A stretch of 64,000 bases of DNA from Dryococelus australis (GCA_029891345.1 CM056995.1:79857895-79921894), one strand, 5' to 3'; counted from the stretch's first letter, positions 25,728 to 39,178 are shown. Notes: generated by a model not told the origin, from the sequence alone. A program made the numbers and translations.

Positions 25728-27025
25728 CAGGTACATTCACTAAACTTATCGTCTTTGACTTTGTAATTAGGTAACTTAATAAAATGAGTGACGTGAGACA
25801 CTTTAATGATTGTATTGTGTTAATCTAAATGTCAGAATATTTAATGTAGCTAAATTATGCAGTTTTAACTGTTCTTTGAAAATTTGTTTAATAAATGGGG
25901 TTAACTAATTTACCGCTTGTTAATTCATCTTCTCTCTCATGATTGGTAATTCAAATATGTAAGCTGACTATTTAAGTAAGATACTTACCTTCGGGTATTC
26001 ATGATATTCAAGTAACCTTGTCGAGAGTTTACGCTCGTTGCACTGATAACGAAACAAGTGAATAATCGACTAGAATCTCTTGAGCATGAATATTTAGGAA
26101 TTATTCCATGGGCTCCCTGCCTACATTATAGAAGGAGGGCTCATGTCTGTCTTCTATCACCTATACAAAATAAATTACACTAGCCGGAGATATTGTGAGA
26201 ACTGCTCTCATAAGATAATTGTGAAAGGCCACCACAGGAAATGTAACTGGACTTTCCAAGTTGACCAGTACTAGGTTTTCTCGCATACAAAATTAGTTGT
26301 ACAGAACCTGGTGTGAATAATTGTAGTAATATATACACTAGTTATAAGGAAATTCAAGAATGTTTAATTGTATGACAATGTAGCCTAATTTTTGTGAGTA
26401 AGACATATGAAACATTGTTCAAAACTAGAAATTTGTAGGTTAAGAGTGTAATGTAATAGATAGGGATGGAAAGGAAATTAGCTAAGCATGTTTTCAAATG
26501 GGAAACTAGTAACTCTTGTATCCATTATGTGTTAGCTAGGAAAAGGAGAGTAAATAGGTATGCGAGTTTCCAAACGGGAAACTACCTACAAAGATCTGCA
26601 TAGCAACACTATTAATTTTTTGCTTCAATGTAAATTGTTAAAGCATTGTCTTGATTTACCAATACATCTTTTCAGTTCCGGGTTACATCCTCCGCAATAC
26701 TCCATGTCCTCCCGAAGAAGGTGTTAACCTGTTAGTTGCCCTTGGCAACTGTACTTCAATCTTCGCTATTACCATCCAAGGGATAAGCACCCCCCCCCCC
26801 CCCCCCAATACCTGAAAACTCATACAAAATTCTGTGGCAGCTACTACATCCCCTTAATATATTTTGGAGTTATCGCAGAACAGCCAATATCTATCATATC
26901 CTCTGCTGCTACCAGCCTTCAGTTGGTAGCAGCATGACAAATGGTTTGCAGCTGTGGGATTAGTTTACTTTATAACAGCAAGCTGCATTAAATTTTAAAG
27001 TGTCAATTTTGTACCACCCTTTGTA
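25728..27025. other. Unannotated stretch, possibly containing a 5' LTR
   Basis: A run of 18 C occurs near 26789-26806. The stretch ends in TATAGCA at 27022-27028, directly before a TGGTGGCAGC primer-site-like string, so its last several hundred bases may be the 5' LTR of the gag relic that follows. A TGTAATGTAATAG at about 26449 is a possible LTR start. No second LTR copy exists in the window to prove the boundaries. Confidence 0.35.
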
Positions 27026-27029
27026 TAGC

Positions 27030-28025
27030 AAATGGTGGCAGCTTGGTGGGATAGAGTCTGGTAAAGGATCTGCCTAGAAAAGTTTGTATGTCTAAATGTT
27101 AAAGGTGGAGCGAAAGTGTCCCTTTTATGCCTCTAGAACATGTCAATCATGCTGTAGTGATGCGAGTTGTCAGTTTCCAAGTTCGTCTGATAGTCTATTT
27201 TGACACACTTCAGAGCGAAGAAAATAGGTTCACTAGTGGAGGTGCTTAATTCAGACAAGTATTTTGGGCCTTGGTTGCATGCGGGGTTTGAGAACAGATG
27301 AGGACGCACGCTAGTCAGGCACAAGTAAAAAGAAAGTTGCCTGCATGTAATCACAGGAGTTAGCTGAACAAACTTGAAAATGAGTCTTGACAGAGATAAA
27401 ATGGGCAAGGATCACAAGCTGTCAGAGTTAGAACAGGAGAAACATTCACAATTTAATTTAGGCTGAAAACAAGGCACTGTGCAAGACTTGGCCAAGGCTT
27501 TAAACAGGCCCCAGATGGCTGAGTGGATGCACTTTGTAGAAAGTTTTGAAAACACGCCTGGACAAAATTTTGAATTATTTGTAGAAACAATTGAGACCGT
27601 GGTTTCCATGTTAGAGTGGGGAGACACAGAAAAACTCATTTGCTGAAAGTTAGAATTGAAAGGAGAGGCACAGAATCTACTGCGAGCATACCCACAGATA
27701 AAAGAAACTCACGTGTGGGACAATTTGAGTAATTTCTGTACAAAATTTTAAGCCTCACAAAAGCCGCCCTAGCAACTTTGACAAATTCTTTAATTGTTCA
27801 CAAAAGATGAACGAGACTGTGCAAGAATATGCAACTTGCCATAGGTTGACAGGCCACAATGCAAAGCTTCAGTTAGGGCTCACGTTTTTTAAGAAAACTT
27901 GACGGCCATCCTTCTCAAAGGCCTCCGGCCAAGTATTCAGGAGGAACTTTTTCTTCCTTACATAAAATAACCCTTCCTGAAACACTATTAACTGTGCTGG
28001 GTCTCAAATCCTACCCTGAATGACC
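27030..28025 (+). pseudogene. Ty3/Gypsy gag relic with primer-binding-site-like leader
   Basis: Gag forms the retrotransposon particle. The leader has ATGGTGGCAGCTTGGTGGGA near 27030, much like the primer-binding region of arthropod Gypsy elements. The frame starts at the Met at 27401 (MGKDHKLSELEQEK). The capsid core includes FELFVETIETVVSMLEW, LLRAYPQIKE and VWDNLSNFCTKF. After a frame change come NFDKFFNCSQKMNETVQEYA and LTGHNAKLQL, a common Gypsy capsid pattern. There are several stops and at least two frame changes. No zinc knuckle or pol follows, so the element is truncated. The family is different from the relics at 47-56 kb as far as can be judged. Confidence 0.7.
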
Positions 28026-28306
28026 TCTAAGTGCGCTGTTGCCATTACACGCGCAGGCCATAGAGTGGGCAAAACTTTAACTCTCTCACCATCGTTAGAC
28101 TGCGGGATATTTTCACAAATGGATGAAGCATTTTGACACGAAGCATCAGATTTTACTGAAAAGGCTCTACGCATCACTATCTTCTTTGCCTCCTTTGTTC
28201 ATACTACCCTGTTTTTATCTTCTATCACTTAAAACATACAGTTTCAACTTTTTACACGTATCTGTTGTTACATTCACGAGGTCTGAAAATATACTTTTCA
28301 CCCTTA

Positions 28307-29831
28307 GGGCCGGTTTCACTAATAAAGATTAACTTTTCAGAATATTGAGATAATTTTATCCAGATGAGACGTTTAACTAAGATTTTAATCTTGCTAATGT
28401 TCAGCGTGTTTCACCACGTTTAATCTCAGTAAGAATATCTCATTAAAATTATCTTGATATTATGATTTAATCACGATTTTATCTTGGTAAACATGAGAGA
28501 TTTTGCTTTGAGTTGGTACAGAGAAATCATTTTGAGAAAGTACGGCAAGTTGGGAAGACATTGTGGTTGTAAGAAAACAGCGAAACAAAACTTTTTCATT
28601 TCATGAAAAAATACAGTTTGTTCGAAATAGTTACAGAACATTTCAATAACATTGAAATTATGCTGTGACATAACAAAATAAAGCGAAATAGTGGCGAACG
28701 ATGGTGAATAGTTTCAATTGTACATATCATGATCACTACAGGACAGCAGACAACTTGAAGGTGGTGTGGGATAACCTATAAAACCAAACGCTAAAAACCT
28801 ATGTAGACGAACATGTCCATGCTAAGGGGTCCAGTGTGATGTGCCCTCAAAATGTCATTCCAGAGACTCAGTTGTCATAAACACAGCTCAAATGAGTAAC
28901 CCTGCAAATGCTTCAGATAACTATGCCTCTACCGGGTCCAATGGTTGGAGGACAGTTTCTGCCAGCCATGTAAGGAACTGTATGGCAACAACTTCCTGGT
29001 GTAGTAGACGACGACCAGCAATGCACTCAAACAAAAAAAACTGAGGTAAGTGCCCGGCATATAGCAAAAATTGAGTTAACAAAAAGTTTGCAATTAAAGA
29101 AAACGAGGCAATGAAAGAGATTGTCAACTAAAATTACAACAGGAACAAAAAAGAACTAAACAGGAGAAGCTTCAAACATAGCTCTTAACTTCGTAGATTC
29201 TAAAACTAAAGACAGAACTAAGTAACTAACGTGATCTGTTGTGGTTTAGTTCATAACATCTGTTTTTGAGTATGTTCAAAGATATTTTCAATTAAAAACA
29301 CTACTGTTGTTTGTAACATTCTCGATTTGAATTAGACCTACAATAGTAACTTGTTTATTTTAAATTTATACCTAATGTTTATGCAGAATAGTTGTCGTAA
29401 AGTAAAATAATAAAACAATATAGTCTGTTTAACAATTGTGTGTTTGATATAAGGCGAAAGTGCACGTTAATCTCTTCATCATAAATTTCAAAATAATTTA
29501 TTCATTCATGTAAACAGCGCGGACAACAAACAATAAAATCATCACTTCCCTCTTCAAAAATTAAATTGTACATTGCCTGAACCATTTTCTCTTTATTCTC
29601 ATTGCAATAAATTCGCCCTCTCGTCACCTTCCCAAAATATTTGTTTATGTTTTACAGTTGAATCCCAATAATGTGACTTAAACCACCAAAATCGGAGAGT
29701 TAATATTTTATAGATATATTCAGAGAAAATCGAGATTAACGTGTCTGGTGAAATGCAAAATACAGATAATTGAGATTTTTTGTCAGTTAATCTCGATAAA
29801 CTATCATTATCTCACGTGGTGAAACCTGCCC
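28307..29831. mobile_element. PIF/Harbinger-like non-autonomous DNA element
   Basis: The 1,525 bp element is flanked by TTA on both sides (28304-28306 and 29832-29834), the 3 bp duplication typical of PIF/Harbinger. The left end GGGCCGGTTTCACTA and the complement of the right end GGGCAGGTTTCACCA match at 13 of 15 positions. The subterminal DNA repeats TTAATCTC-like and GTTTCACCACGT motifs. A weak Myb/SANT-like reading (LKVVWDNL) near 28755 ends in a stop. No DDE nuclease is present, so the element is non-autonomous or decayed. Confidence 0.7.
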
Positions 29832-29834
29832 TTA

Positions 29835-30875
29835 AACTATATAGCAGAACCATCTCAGACGGTATCCGTCGCAGACAGATCGCTCAATTGTGAAACAGCA
29901 AGTATAGCTCGACGCAGCCCAACAAATTTGCACTATTGTGGAACCAGCTTTAAGTGTCTTGAGAGTGACGAAAGCGAATAGTAATTTTCTTTTACGCAGA
30001 CTCACAAAAAGAATATTTTTGGGTAACCTGCAGGGTGTAAAATGAAATAAAAATAACTACGGCACATTTATTCTCAAAAGTAAGTTATCTTGAGTACCCT
30101 AATTTTTAATACAGGTGGGCTCTCAAGACCTTACAGTTAAGAGTTACCCAAATCTTTCCACTTCCTTCACATTATAATACATGTAAATTACACAAAGACA
30201 ATAAAGATTATAAACATTTTTTAAATAAAGGCCCTCCTACAATGAAACTGGTGGATTGTTGGTGCCATGCTGGTCGTGTGTTACAATGAAATGTCGGTGC
30301 TTTGCTAGTAAAGCATAGTATGTTCGACTGGTAACAGATTGTGCAGCATATGCCATTTTTTATTGGTTGTTTACATTTGTGTATTGCACTACAAATTCAT
30401 TATCGCTTTAGTATTAGTAAATCCAGAAGTTCATTAACGCTACAGTCCATTTTCCAAATTGATATTGAACATAATTACTCGTTCCAAGTTATTTATTTTC
30501 AACTGTATTTACACTAGCTAAGTTTTCCCTATGCCACATTTCTGAAGGTTTGTATACTTTTTTCGAACCAAAACCACCACCACTTGCAATCCATTTCGGC
30601 AGTTATCACATACGAAATAATAACAAACTTTTCATAACAAATTGTTTTGGAAATTAGGGACAGTAGGTATTTACTGTTATAATTATATTTATTTTATTTG
30701 GTCAGCAAAGTTCCGAATTTCATTGCGCCTGCACAATAACATTGATTTCATTGGTACACAATCATCGTGCAGCGCATAACGGCTAATCACGTGCAAAGTT
30801 CCGGTCAGTTGCTGGTGAAAGTTAAAAGTTGGCCCAGTTCATTGTAGCATGGCCTTTATACATACAAATATACAC
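29835..30875. other. Unannotated stretch between the PIF/Harbinger-like element and LINE
   Basis: No coding frame was recognised. The DNA is AT-rich with ordinary composition; the strings GTGAAACAGC and GTGGAACCAGC just right of the PIF/Harbinger-like element faintly echo its ends but give no clear second element. Confidence 0.45.
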
Positions 30876-30879
30876 TCGC

Positions 30880-31515
30880 AATTGGGCTACCGCCCGGTGG
30901 CGAGCTCTCTCACCTCTCCTTCACCCGACCAACTCCTTTTCCACTCCCTTCCTGAACTTATCAACCCCTCTCACAGATACCAACTCCTCCCTCAACACAT
31001 TCCACTCCCTCACAGACCTCACAAGCATCACCTGCCTACCCCACTCCATTCTCTTCCACACCCTCTAAAGCTGCTCACCGTTTCCTCTTCCTCTAAATAC
31101 CCCCTTACTTAGCTTGCAGTGTAGCCCTCCCCATCCTCCCTCTTCATTCACCGCCCTTTACAACCTGACTAGTCGTTCAACTTTCCTCCTGTCCTTCAAT
31201 GAGCTCCATCCCATTTCTTTCATCATCACTGATGACTTATAGTTCCCTCCTTCCTCATCATCCTGCCCCTGCCTTCTCCACCTACCCTTCACCCATATTG
31301 CTGCCTTTCTCTACACCTTTTCATGTTCTCGCACCTCCACCTCCACATACAGGTCCCATACTGCTGCAGCATATTCTAACATTGGCCGTGCCATATGGCT
31401 TCTCCTTCACCCCACAGCTGACTCCATTCAGCACCCTTCCCAGCATACCCAGAGCCCTTCTTCCCTTTGCAACCACCCTCTCTACCCGTTTTTTTCCACC
31501 TGAGGTCTCCCTTTA
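30880..31515 (-). pseudogene. LINE (CR1/Jockey-like) reverse transcriptase C-terminal end
   Basis: On the minus strand this is the last part of a non-LTR retrotransposon ORF2. It reads RPMLEYAAAVWDLY, the thumb-region signature usually R(P)xLEYAxxVWDP. Next come KVxRKAA and SSVMMKEMGWSSLKDRRKVE (family form: S..ML..L.W.SL..RR). Then, after a frame change, SVREWNVLREELVS and VDKFRKGVEKEL occur, the usual tail before the stop at about 30921. Two in-frame stops and frame changes show it is dead. It is 5'-truncated, as LINE copies commonly are. A related copy starts at the right edge of the window. The clade (CR1, L2 or Jockey) cannot be fixed without a search. Confidence 0.82.
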
Positions 31516-31519
31516 AAGT

Positions 31520-33375
31520 TTGTTCACTTTTAACGTAAGTTTTCTGCTGTTCGTCGTTCGTGTCGTCTTGCAGAGAGTACGCGCTGTTTATGCTACTTTG
31601 CTGCTCGCGAAAAATATCACTTGCTATCAGATCGTAGAAAAAGTATACGAAACGAACAAACTCTTTCTGTGCGTCGATTCTGCGCCATTTTTTTGTTAGT
31701 GTGCGATGCGCGATTCAAGGCAGCGCCATTCCAAGCCTTGCATTAGACTGTCTGTGCGCTATTTTCTGTGCTACATTAATTGTATGCCGACCTTTATACA
31801 AACATACTGGTGAGTGCTAAAGAAAACAATTTCAACAAATTTGTGAATCTAACATTCGAAATACGCACAACGACTACAAATATACTACCACAAGCGGTTA
31901 TTTTTTGTAATACCTAGTCCACCAAAAACACACGTGCTACAGCGACCGGCTTGTAATACTACAGATAGTGACCACAATTCAGTGGCGTAATATGCGATTA
32001 GCAACAAAAATCTCCTACCATTTAGCTCATAGTACTAACCTTTGAATGATGTTACTTTATTAAAAAAAAAAAAAAACTAACACATGAAGTGCCAAAAAAC
32101 AACACACCATAGAAAACACAGTAGGGAGGTGATAGATAGGAAATGACCATGCTAACAAATTTAACTATGGCCGTGTTCAGTTAATTGCACAATGCGAAAT
32201 AAGCGCAGCGAAGTGGTTCCGAAATCTTTCAACAGGCGCATCCTTGTACCTACTACGTCGTTCTACTTTCGGCCAATCTCACACATAACCTGCACGAAGG
32301 GAAAAAAAATACTACATGCACTGACATCAAATTTGCTGGAAAATGCCAGAAACATGCGTATTTCCAGGTTAGCATCGGCGGCGACCAAGGGCAACTTAGT
32401 TGGTTTTAGCAAACGTGCGCAGTGTTAATGTAATAAATGATTCAACTAAATTATACAATGCTAAACACGAACAAACGTATTTTGGAGAAGAAAACTTAAA
32501 CGTCTTATCATAGAAAACAAGTTTTTAAGAGTTTTCCAGTTTAACTAACAGTATACTTCTGCCAAAGGGCGTGTGTGTGTATTGCTGCATCTGTACGAAT
32601 ACGAACCATGTATATATCGCTTCTAGTTTTTTTATTGAAGTTAAAATTATCCCAGTTACAATTATTTGAATATTATTTCAATACGAGCAAAATTTTCTAC
32701 TGCTCCATCAAAACATATCCATCTCATTAAAGACATTAAACTAAAGGACCCCACACCCTCCTCCTTTAACCAATTTTGAAAAAAAGTAAACAGAACCCAA
32801 GCAAATGTAAGTAGGCGAAAATAAAGCATAGAAGAAAGCCAACCTGTGACATGTTAATATGCTGTGTGTACGACTTTGAGGTTAATATGTAATCATGGTG
32901 GCAGTTAAATATTTAATATTCGATTAATCCATTAGGCCCCTTTTACATATTAGATAATTGTAAACAAGCTATACTGTTAAATAGTACGACAGGATCACTG
33001 GTTTACCATCGCCGTATGGGTAAATGTCTTATCATTCATTAACAAAATGCTTAAATTACGCACCGAAAATAGAGCATGGAAGTTGTTCCATTCCCCAGCC
33101 TAACATTAAACGCGTGGAGTAGCGGGACAACAAGTAGCGGACATGCAGTAGGTCGCATCAGTGCAGGGTACAGACCATGTCCTATGATACTAACCAAAAC
33201 GATCAATCACCTAACAAGCCAACGAGCAATATGGTAAACATAGAGGGTAACTGAGTGATTAAAATTTTTTTAGCAGAAGCAATAGACAAACTGTCCAGAC
33301 ATTTTTATTTCAGTCAAAACATTGTAAGCTGATGCTTATTGTCATGTTACCGTAAATAAGATGTACATTTTTGAA
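31520..33375. other. Unannotated stretch
   Basis: No coding frame longer than 78 codons, no domain and no bounded repeat was recognised. The first 250 bases are CpG-richer than the rest. Confidence 0.5.
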
Positions 33376-33379
33376 TATT

Positions 33380-35645
33380 AATATACATGTGATTTGTTAA
33401 CAGCTGTGTGTAAAGTGGTGTTGCTGTGAGCGCACATGATTTCAAATATTCGATGTCCATTATTTATACGTTTTAACTGTGAATGGTTTTTAAGACGAAG
33501 TTAATTATTTACATACATGTATATTTATTTATCACAACATTGTACCTTTTCCCTAGGTATTTGAAACACGGACGTATTGTGTGATTTGCCACAATCCCGA
33601 TTAAATACAATGCCCACCCCTATAAATTTCAAAAAAACTTATAAACTGTAAGTAGCAATACATAGAAATATGAGCGAAATAAAAGTTACTGTACACTTAT
33701 TTGTGTGCATGTTCGTAGTATAAAATCATAATTGACATTGTAATTACAAAATGATTAATAAAACATTTACATTTATATATAATATTTATATTTTCCAAAG
33801 TAAATACGACTTCCCCAGATTGAGTAGTTTCAGTGCTTACATTTCATTTTTATATAAAATCTGTTTTAAAATTTCCTAATTAATCTGATATAAAATTACC
33901 GCTAGACTGATTTTAAAGTTTCCTACAACAATTTAAAGAATGCATCCAAAACCATTTCACCCCAACCCCTCAAAATTATTTCAGTTAGCTGGAATAGAAT
34001 ATATGTATTGATGTAACCAAGGAAGAATGTGCTAAGGTGATTGTTACAGTAAGATTGTGGGAGGATATGACGTATCATGATATCCCGAAGAAGAAAAGGC
34101 TTGAGGAGTCCTTCGAGGGTTAGACATCTAACATGGTCAGACGTTTCAGTTAAGTGTCCCACCCGTCGAAGCCTTGATGACAGCGTACGTGACGATTCCG
34201 GAGGGAGGATGGCCAGCGTAATGTAACCAGGCGGAAGAAGGACGGAGATATTCTGTTCGAATGGAATCTTCAGTGATGCCTGTCGTATAAGGCTTTGAAA
34301 ATGCCCTCACCATCGATTTCTGAAGCTGTCAAGTAAGACCTATCCATGGCACGAGTCAAAAGTATAGTCGCAAGTTATAAATCTTAGTGATGACTTTTGA
34401 TAATATTGCTTAATTGTAATTTTGTCAGAGGAACTGTTTTAATGTGAAAGTCAAATTTAGTTTGTTGCTGAGGTATGAAAATCGCTTTTGTGATAAATGT
34501 TTTAATGGACTTTTCTTGATGAACATTCCCAGTGGCCATTTCATTTTCGTGTTTTACCCCGAGTAAAGTCATTTAAATTATATAAAAAGAGAGTAAATGT
34601 CTGAACTTTGTCTGCAAGATGGCATCTAGTAGTATTAAAACAAATTTAATTTAGTTGTGCTCTCCATTTTGAATTTTCAGGTTTCCAAAGCAATAATTCT
34701 AAATCTGATTTCTTTGGCAAAATTCCTTATAGGTATCTGACGGCATGAATTTTGAGTGTTATTCTATTTCTTTGAATTTAATTTGTCTTAAGGGTTAGTA
34801 AACATATATATTTTCCTTTAATTAAAACAAATATCTAAGAGTATTCTGTCGTTTCAATGTGTATGTTAGTTGCAAGAAGTTTTTTTGAGGTGTCTTGATT
34901 TACTAATGTGTGTCTTAATATTGAATTTTAATATTTCAAGTTGATCATTAATTCATGTTGATCTATGTATTCCACAAGGAATCAAGTGTTTCTCTTTTGT
35001 ATGAGTGAGCCAGTATTCCTAAAGTATCTCAAATTGTATATTCCTCATCGTATTAAAAGTCCGCATTTTTAATGGGATGTAATGTTATGAAGAAAACTTG
35101 GCTACTTGATTTACTGTACGTCTGTTATATTCTGGGCAAAAAGTAAAAACCACGCAGCTACACAAGTTTCCAACTTAATGTAAATTCACAACACCCACAC
35201 AGCCATTATCTTTATAAACATTCCCTCCCAATCTCATAATAGAACATTATAACTGGTATATTTTAAGTTTTTATGACAACAAATAAGCGACAAGAGTTGC
35301 ATGCTTGAATTTTATGTGAATTTTTTGTTTGACTGGTTGTTTTTTCGTTCTAACGTTTATTCCAACTGAGGCAGTCTTTTTAAAGAAATAGCCCAACAAA
35401 TATAAGTAACAAAAGAATAAATACTACAATACCTCGCAGGTATAACAGTGTTAAACACAGTCGTGGCAAAACATTGACGTGCATTTTATGTAATGTGCTA
35501 TGTCATGGAAAACAAATATGTTAATTAAAAAAACCATGAGAACTGTCATCAATTTAGGCATTTTCAAAACATCATAAAGCTGACCTAAATAACGTTAGGG
35601 GCCTAAAACAGTGAATATTCGTACGGATTGGTTTTTTTTTTAAAT
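33380..35645 (+). mobile_element. Interrupted copy of the 1.9 kb TA-flanked family
   Basis: Bases 33380-33717 match copy 1 at about 9165-9515 and bases 35247-35645 match about 9520-9925, in the same order and orientation. About 1.53 kb of unrelated DNA (33718-35246) sits between them. Both terminal inverted repeats are missing. The insert holds an 80-codon minus frame at 33923-34162 without a recognised domain, and its ends show no clear inverted repeat or target duplication. It is either a nested insertion or the product of a rearrangement. Confidence 0.7.
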
Positions 35646-35649
35646 AGGC

Positions 35650-35978
35650 CTTTAACAATTTTTTGATCAGGGAAATTGTGAGGTAAAACGAGTGGAAAAT
35701 ATGTAATCCATAATAATATTATAATTGGAAATACATGGATTGCCAAAAAGGTGTAAACCAACCAATACAAACACCTGAATTGAAAGTGGGATGGGCAATG
35801 AAGATCAGGAAAAAAAAGTGGGGTATACAAACTACAAAATGTTTATTTTCGTTATAAACTTTTGCCCCTAGATTTTCGTACCGTTCATAGCCCTCCCCAT
35901 TAGGTGAAATGTTGATGAAGTGCCTATTAAAAAATCTGTGTCCTGCATTAATAATAGAATGAATTTATACCATTTTCC

Positions 35979-36014
<36 letters not shown>

Positions 36015-37330
36015 GCTCTCTGCTTTACATTACCTCGACGATATGTTAGATTTACTGGAACCTGCTTCCCGTGAGCACCCACAAAATATAATTTCCACAT
36101 CTGTCTCAATACACGAAAATAATGATTTTGATTACGAGGTCAATCCACAAACTTTGTGATTTGATGCCAGATTGCTATAGTGTATAAATTATTTGCATTG
36201 TAGTTTCGAGCCGAAACACCACAGCCCATTCCACGTTTAATATTTCCAAGCAGTCAATTAAATGAATAAATGCATCGCTTACATGCGCCCATGCATAGGC
36301 TTGTACCTTCCAATCTCAAGCATGCAGGCTGGTTTGATATTAACACAATTCTTCACAAAAATTAAATTTTACGAAACTAAACTATGCAACTTCCAAGCGG
36401 TTTGTTTTATGCCATATCTAACATTGCAAAGAAAATTCCGCGAATTAAACTTTATTTCCAGCTAGAAAATGCATGAAAATGTCCAATTGAATTTTCTTTA
36501 TCAATTATTTTGGGTATGTAAGCCTGATATTCCTTACTCCTGCACACTACCAAAGACCTTTGTTTTGCCTGAAATGAAAATTGCAGATAGCTTTTATTCT
36601 TGCCTCAGCCTGGAAATGCATCCACCACTCTATGATTAATATATAGCTCGTTGATTCTAGCACGTTCTGTTATTCGGATAAGAAACTGTGAGTGACATCG
36701 ATTGCTGTTATCTATATATTATATTGTCGAAATATTTCGAAATATCAGATGTTAACTCGAAATGACTAGAAATTATCTTCCTTGCATATATCGAAACTCT
36801 AAGGCACACAATTGTGTTGATTCTGCATTATCTTAGTTTTATTTTTTGTTGTGCGCGGTTGCAGCATCGTATTTCGAAATCGATCCTAGATCGGATGTAA
36901 GATTTTCTCAGAAAATTGTTGTACCCTCTTCTAACATCTTTATTGGAAACACTCGAATGGTGCGACCAAAGATGGTAGGAGAGGGTTATTTTCTGTTAAA
37001 TACTTACGTTGGATCTAGGATCGCTTTAGAAAAACAATGTTGGAACTGGGTATAAGTGTGATATTAAAATTTGTGCTGAAATAAATATGTGTGTTGATGC
37101 GTGCAACATTCCGCTCGCCCAAGACCATTTGCCCGACGATATAAAATTATAAGCGCAGAAGAGAGCCACACTCTACTGATTGCACGATTAACAGTGCAAC
37201 CATAACACATACGAGAAGCAAGAAATAGACTGCAGTGACCAGTACACTTGTGAGCACATCAGTGCAGTGAAAGATAGTGCAATGAGAGTGAGTGTGGCAA
37301 GATAGCCACATGCGCCGAGTGGCACAAATA
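35650..37330. other. Unannotated stretch with a 30-base T tract
   Basis: A T run of about 30 bases lies at 35981-36012. Right after it a plus frame of 49 codons (about 36013-36159) reads LDDMLDLLEPASREHP and ends in a stop; it looks more protein-like than its surroundings, but no family was recognised. On the minus strand the T run would be a poly(A) tail, so a retroposed sequence is another reading. The rest is unremarkable. Confidence 0.35.
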
Positions 37331-37334
37331 TATA

Positions 37335-39178
37335 GTCCATTGCCCTTTGGAAGCAACTTTCTCGGAGCCCTGCTAAATATATACTTGCAAGCTTGTTTAG
37401 TATCCTTCCGCCAAATGTTAACAAACATTGCCATGTGAATGCCATGTAGCATCTGTCAAAGTCAACGTTTACATGCCAATGTGTGTGTACACGTATTCGT
37501 ATAATTTTGCTACACGTGAAAATAAACATTGAAATGTGACTTCTGCTTTTATACCTGTAAAATATGTTGTTTACTGTTTATGGCTTTTCAAAGAATTCTG
37601 TTGTATTTCAAAAACCATTCCGTATGAATATTCAGCTTTACAACATTTTCAAAATGCCTATATTGATGACAGTTTTTTACGGTTATTTTACATTACAACA
37701 TTTGTTTTCTATGTCATTGCACATACCATGTAATGCATGTTAGTATTTTGCCGCGATGTTGTTTATCACTGTTACAACTGCGGGGTAATGAACGAAATTA
37801 TTTAACTTTTTGTTATTGATATGTATTGGGTTATTTATTTAAACGGACGGCCTCAGTTTGGAAATGAATGAATAATCAGTCCAACGAAAAAGACATTAAA
37901 TTGAAGCACGCAACTCGTGACACTCATTTTTTGTTATACAAACTAAAAAATTTAGCGGCGAACATGCACACAAATAAGTCTACTGTAACTTTTATTCCGC
38001 TCATGTTTAAATTTATTGTTACTTACTGTGTACTGTGTTTATTGTTTATTGAAATTTATTGGGGCTGGGCTTGCTTATTTTGTTGGGATTGATGGTAACT
38101 CAGAATACCCAACTGTGTTTCAAATACCCAGGGCAAAGGAACAACGTTGCGATAAATAAACAGACGTGGATATAAATAAATAACTTCGTCATAAAAACAG
38201 TTCACATTTAAAATGAATAAATAGTTCATATCATATATTTTAAATCATGCACAAACAAAGATCCAGTGTAACGATCACCATGCAGCCACACCACACTATT
38301 TCATACGCAGTGGTTAATGAAACACCGTAACAGTATATTTATTACTGCCACAGAAACACAGATTTATCACAACCTCGTAACTTGCTTAGGTAGGTTTAAA
38401 AAAACATGTCTACAAACGTGATGTGGTAATTTGAAGTATTTTTCGGAGTGTGTATAATTTACGCTACGTTTGGTAACAAAGCAACACGCCCTGTCGTGAC
38501 CTCACCATCATATCTAAATATATTGAAATAAATTATTCAAACATTAAAATCTCATTTCAGTTGTAAATTACCAATTCAAAAATCATTATTTTGCTGTAAT
38601 AAGTATTAAATATGCTACAATTGATAACATGTAAAATATTATGCTTTCTTGCAAAGTGAAGCTTCCTTAATACAAAAGAGACAAAAACAGAGAGAGCAAG
38701 ACAAGCCTCGATCAGCAGACAGTTGCTTCAAAGTTGCTCTCACTCGATAAAACAACAACGTACCATTACGCCCTACTCACAATATTTTCCGCTGTTATTT
38801 TAAACTGTAAAAATGAGATATGTTACCATCGGGGCTAGGTTAAAATTTAAATATTTCAATAGGCACAGTTTAATTAACAAATAGTATACGAAAAAACTAG
38901 GTTACAATAATATTTTAACTGTGTTCTATTACTTACCGACCGTTGCCAACACATCGCTGCTCTCACTGTTATTAAGTCATATTTAAATATAAGTAAATAT
39001 TACAAGTTATAGAAAATATTAAGATAAGTTTCATATTTTCTATAATACAGTACTCTAGTTAACTACAGTGTTACATATTTAGGGAATGCAAGTTATTGAA
39101 AAAACAGGCTGACATGTTATAACTAGAGGGTTTTTTCAAAGTATGATTTTCATAAGTCGCCTCCAATCGGGAATGGAC
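37335..39178 (-). mobile_element. Full-length non-autonomous DNA element, copy 3 (reverse)
   Basis: This 1,844 bp copy is in reverse orientation to copies 1 and 2. Its ends are GTCCATTGCCCTTTGGAAGC on the left and, complemented, GTCCATTCCCGATTGGAGGC on the right, with TA on each side (37333-37334 and 39179-39180). The interior is collinear with the other copies, including the TTACATTTGGCGGAAGGAT-like block next to one end and the GTTTTTTCAATAACTTGCAT-like block next to the other. No transposase frame is present. Confidence 0.88.

Noticed and set aside
31199-31516. 105-codon Pro/Ser-rich plus frame
   Set aside because: It is the antisense of the LINE reverse-transcriptase C-terminus, which explains the sequence.
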